This document shows, in pieces, positions 61,350 to 64,000 of a DNA stretch of 64,000 bases (position 1 is the stretch's first letter; the number at the start of each line of letters is the position of its first letter). Source of the stretch: Haliclona indistincta (lineage: Eukaryota; Porifera; Demospongiae; Haplosclerida; Chalinidae). The notes under the pieces were generated by a model. The model ran no database searches, was not told the DNA's origin, and saw only the letters and a program-made list of their open reading frames with translations. The stretch spans positions 9,963,152 to 10,027,151 of the forward strand of contig OZ024784.1 of NCBI GenBank assembly GCA_964017065.1, in the 5' to 3' direction. The position numbers and the translations under genes were made by a program.

Positions 61350-63011
61350 TCATTCTTCACGTAGTGGGATCTCTCTAAGTTGTTGCTGCAATCTGGAAGA
61401 AAATAAAAAAAATTCATTATGTAGGTGTGCATGCCTTTCATGGTGTTCCATTAGATCCTTCAGTTGTTGCTCTGCAGCACTCAGAGCATCATGGCACACT
61501 TTATTCTCCTCATGAAACATGTCACTGCATGATGATGAGTGCTCTGGTGCTAGCTAGTGTTGTGTATATTGGAAACACACCAGACTGCCTTCATGGTAGA
61601 AGACGGTAAATTATTATCCTCTTGCTTCTCTTTCTTCTCCCTCATTAGCTGACAGGCGCTTACTTGTACCAACAGCTCTTCAACAATACACAGCTTATTC
61701 TCAACTATAGCAAGTTGATTGTAATGTAGTCACCTGTTAAAAAAAACTGCTCAGATACCTTTTGACGACAATCCTGCACTTGTTTGACTGATTAATTCCA
61801 GTTCATCAGATAAGACACTCTCAGACTATAGAAAAATATCTTTCCATGCATAGCAAGTGTCACAGTGATTGGCGCACAAAGTGAAAGTGTCTTTTACTAC
61901 CATAAGGGTCATGGGCACCTGTGCATTTATTTCACGCTTTTCATGTTTTTCGTGGGTGCTCTCAAAGCGCAAAAATTTTTATGTAATCATCATACCTCTT
62001 CTAATTATTGGAGCAAGAAAATTAAAAAACTCGGACATCTTGACAAAAATCCGAAAATTTCTACGTTTACGGAAGAACTGAAGAAGAAACTCGCAGGAGA
62101 ACTGACTATGCCTTTTGCTGCAGGTGCAGACACTCGAAATTACACCAATGTGGTTCATGAATGTAATGTGGGCTTTGCTTCCCAGCACAAGACCAGGTAG
62201 TGCCACATATCTATTTTACAGAATGGTGGGCTCAGTATCTTTTGATTCCAAATATCAAATCAGGCGAGTGCACAACATTTGAACCACCAAGGCACTGAAC
62301 TCACACACATTTGTTATCTACTCACATACAACTGTCCAGCTTCTCTGAAGTTGTCAGCAAGCTGAGCCATTTCAGCTTCAAAGTCTGCACTATATAAAAC
62401 TGTGGAGTAATATACAACACACCAGACTACTGACAGGTTTGTTGATTGCTTATGTTCTTCATCAATTATTCTTAATTTCAAATCTTCGATATTCCTTCTT
62501 TTCTGCTGAACCACCAGCTCAGTACTACAGTCAAACATTAGTTTATTATTGCAACTCTATTTACACTGTTATTTACTGGTGACACTCAGTCTCCACTAGT
62601 TCTTGTTTCTGCTCCATAATGCTCACTGTCTCACTCATCTTGGTGTGCTTCTGAGTCACAGTAGCTATCTTTGATATAGCTGAAGGGTGAATATGTGCAA
62701 AAGTAAAAGTTTACCAAATTTCTACCAACTATTATATTAGCCTTGTACCCAGGCTCTCTGGCGACGATTTAATGGTGGTATAATTAAAATCGCCGCCAGA
62801 GAGCCTGATACGAGGCTACTATGTACTCACCGCTTTCTAGCTTTGTTTCAAGATGGCGTCTTCTGGTCACTTCCTGTGCCAATACCTTATCATTTTCCTG
62901 TCTTTCTGTATTAACGATACAGTGTATACATCTAGGGTAATACGTTTGCAACTAACCTATTTGCAATTCCTTCAAAGTTCTCTGAATTACGTCCACTTGA
63001 AAACTCTCCAT
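61350..63011 (-). CDS. Coiled-coil protein, 247 aa, function unknown
   Basis: Exons 62957-63011, 62831-62905, 62586-62679, 62435-62524, 62326-62389, 61759-61825, 61581-61704 and 61350-61524 close in frame. Nearly the whole length is heptad-rich and charged (MESFQVDVIQRTLKELQ, RRRHLETKLES, VVQQKRRNIEDLKLRII, DFEAEMAQLADNF, AEQQLKDLMEHHERH). There is no catalytic motif, signal peptide or membrane segment. The size and pattern resemble structural coiled-coil proteins of centrosome, cilium or kinetochore, but I cannot name a family. The start codon is 144 bp from the divergent RPS20 start, and the stop is 147 bp upstream of the next gene on the same strand. Confidence 0.75.
62738..62818. mobile_element. 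81-bp miniature copy of the TAGCC family
   Basis: It consists almost only of the two terminal repeats (TAGCCTTGTACCCAGGCTCT and the inverted GAGAGCCTGATACGAGGCTA) around a short AT-rich centre. It takes up over half of a 151-bp intron and ends 12 bp from the donor of exon 62831-62905. Confidence 0.8.
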
Positions 63012-63155
63012 CTTGCAGGCTAGCTATCGGCTGTTTTATAATTTCCCGCGTTTTGGATACTCCCGTATTATGATTATTTTCCGATCACACGCACGTGCTC
63101 GTTGGCTCACCGCTGTCCTTCTTCGGTTAAGTCGGCCAATCTTAGTGAATCGAGA
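63012..63155. promoter_or_regulatory. Bidirectional promoter, coiled-coil gene / RPS20
   Basis: 144 bp lie between start codons. A pyrimidine stretch (CTGTCCTTCTTC near 63113-63124) precedes the RPS20 ATG and could be the TOP-type transcription start of a ribosomal protein gene. Confidence 0.45.
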
Positions 63156-63819
63156 ATGGTGAGGCGACTGTGTGGTTCTGGTGCATTTCACTGTTCTTTG
63201 ATTTCATGTATTTAACTGTTAAAACCATTGATTGGCGTTGTGTGTGTGTGTGTGTGTTCATAGAGTTATAAAAAGGAAGGTCAGCAAGAGGAGACACCCA
63301 TACACAAGATCAGGATTACTCTCACCAGTAGAAATGTAAAGAGTCTTGAGAAAGGTAAATCATAGCAGGGTTTGGCCATCACCATTGTGCAAGAAACTAT
63401 GTGGACGGTGCATTTATATTTACTGTTATGTTCATGTTTGATGTCCCATAATATTATTGTGCTCTAATCTATTTTTTCAGTATGCACTGATCTCATCCGC
63501 AGAGCTAAAGAAGCTTCTTTGCCTAAGGTGAAGGGCCCAGTTAGAATGCCCACAAAAACACTGAAAATCACTTGTCGTAAGACCCCTTGTGGCGAGGGAA
63601 CCAAGACCTGGGATCGTTTTGAGTTGAAGATTCACAAGCGTGTCATCGATCTGCATAGTGCTGCAGACACTGTGAAGCAGATTGTATCCATAACCAGTAG
63701 CTTTAGTAATGAAGTGTATGCTTAGCTTAGCTTGGTTTGGTTATGTGCTTGACTCTAACCAGACTTCAATCTCCATTGAACCAGGAGTGGAGGTGGAGGT
63801 CACCATTGCTGATGCTTGA
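63156..63819 (+). CDS. RPS20: 40S ribosomal protein S20 (uS10)
   Basis: Exons 63156-63158, 63264-63354, 63481-63683 and 63763-63819 give 117 aa (human 119). [51 protein letters not shown] and the C-terminus [18 protein letters not shown] are near-identical to eukaryotic S20. uS10 sits in the head of the small subunit. The first coding exon holds only the ATG, followed directly by a GT donor. A longer reading of exon 3 past 63683 is rejected because splicing at ATT|GTATCC restores the conserved [11 protein letters not shown]. Confidence 0.97.
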
Positions 63820-64000
63820 AGTGTCTAGCTCTAGCACTATGTGTGTATGTCATTACTCTCTTGTTAACACAATGAATAGTTATTGTCAGAAATGAGTCGT
63901 GACTGAGAATTACTTTTCACAAATAATGTCATATCAACCTTGAAATTGACAATAGTATTGTCATGCACAAAATGATTGCAGTGAACATTGTGTAGTAAAT
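63820..64000. other. RPS20: RPS20 3' flank
   Basis: Presumed 3'UTR and downstream sequence; AT-rich with no other gene visible before the window ends. Confidence 0.5.

Noticed and set aside
61865..62200. 111-aa plus-strand ORF
   Set aside because: It lies in an intron of the coiled-coil gene, has no convincing domain and no supporting splice structure.

Overview
The window is nuclear DNA of an early-branching animal, most likely a demosponge. Amphimedon queenslandica is my best guess, by inference only. The base composition is AT-rich, genes are intron-dense, and many introns are about 45-70 bp. The gene content is purely metazoan (FAK, CCM2, ICAP-1, hippocalcin-like sensor, Sam68-like STAR protein, Kintoun, FAM91A1), and the selenoprotein SelL is kept. 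Gene models were built by hand from splice sites, reading phase and remembered family sequences. Every multi-exon model below closes in frame except one FAM91A1 junction.

Layout. 0-7 kb: a TspO/MBR-like membrane protein and FAM91A1 (both minus), with a tRNA-Leu(AAG) inside a FAM91A1 intron. 7-12 kb: a hippocalcin-like calcium sensor (plus) whose last intron carries a TA-flanked transposon, then a small NOP10 gene (minus). 12-28 kb: focal adhesion kinase (minus) with two starts, a FERM-containing 996-aa form and a FERM-less 870-aa form made from an internal first exon. 28-39 kb: selenoprotein L (plus, two in-frame UGA plus a SECIS), UDP-glucose dehydrogenase (minus) and a KHDRBS/Sam68-like gene (plus). 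The first intron of the last holds several MITEs, nested TTAA elements and a 200-bp assembly gap. 40-46 kb: CCM2 (minus), TMEM65 (plus) and ICAP-1/ITGB1BP1 (minus). 45.8-58.7 kb: Kintoun/DNAAF2 (plus), whose 4.9-kb intron contains two nested transposons; the inner one has two convergent ORFs that together look like a split transposase. 58.8-64 kb: a signal peptide-7TM-death-fold protein and a coiled-coil protein (both minus), then RPS20 (plus).

Functional themes. FAK, CCM2 and ICAP-1 belong to the integrin/KRIT1 adhesion network and lie within about 33 kb. Most genes sit in head-to-head pairs with 100-320 bp between start codons, so shared bidirectional promoters are likely. Introns are rich in minisatellites, perfect palindromes and non-autonomous DNA transposons, several with exact target-site duplications.
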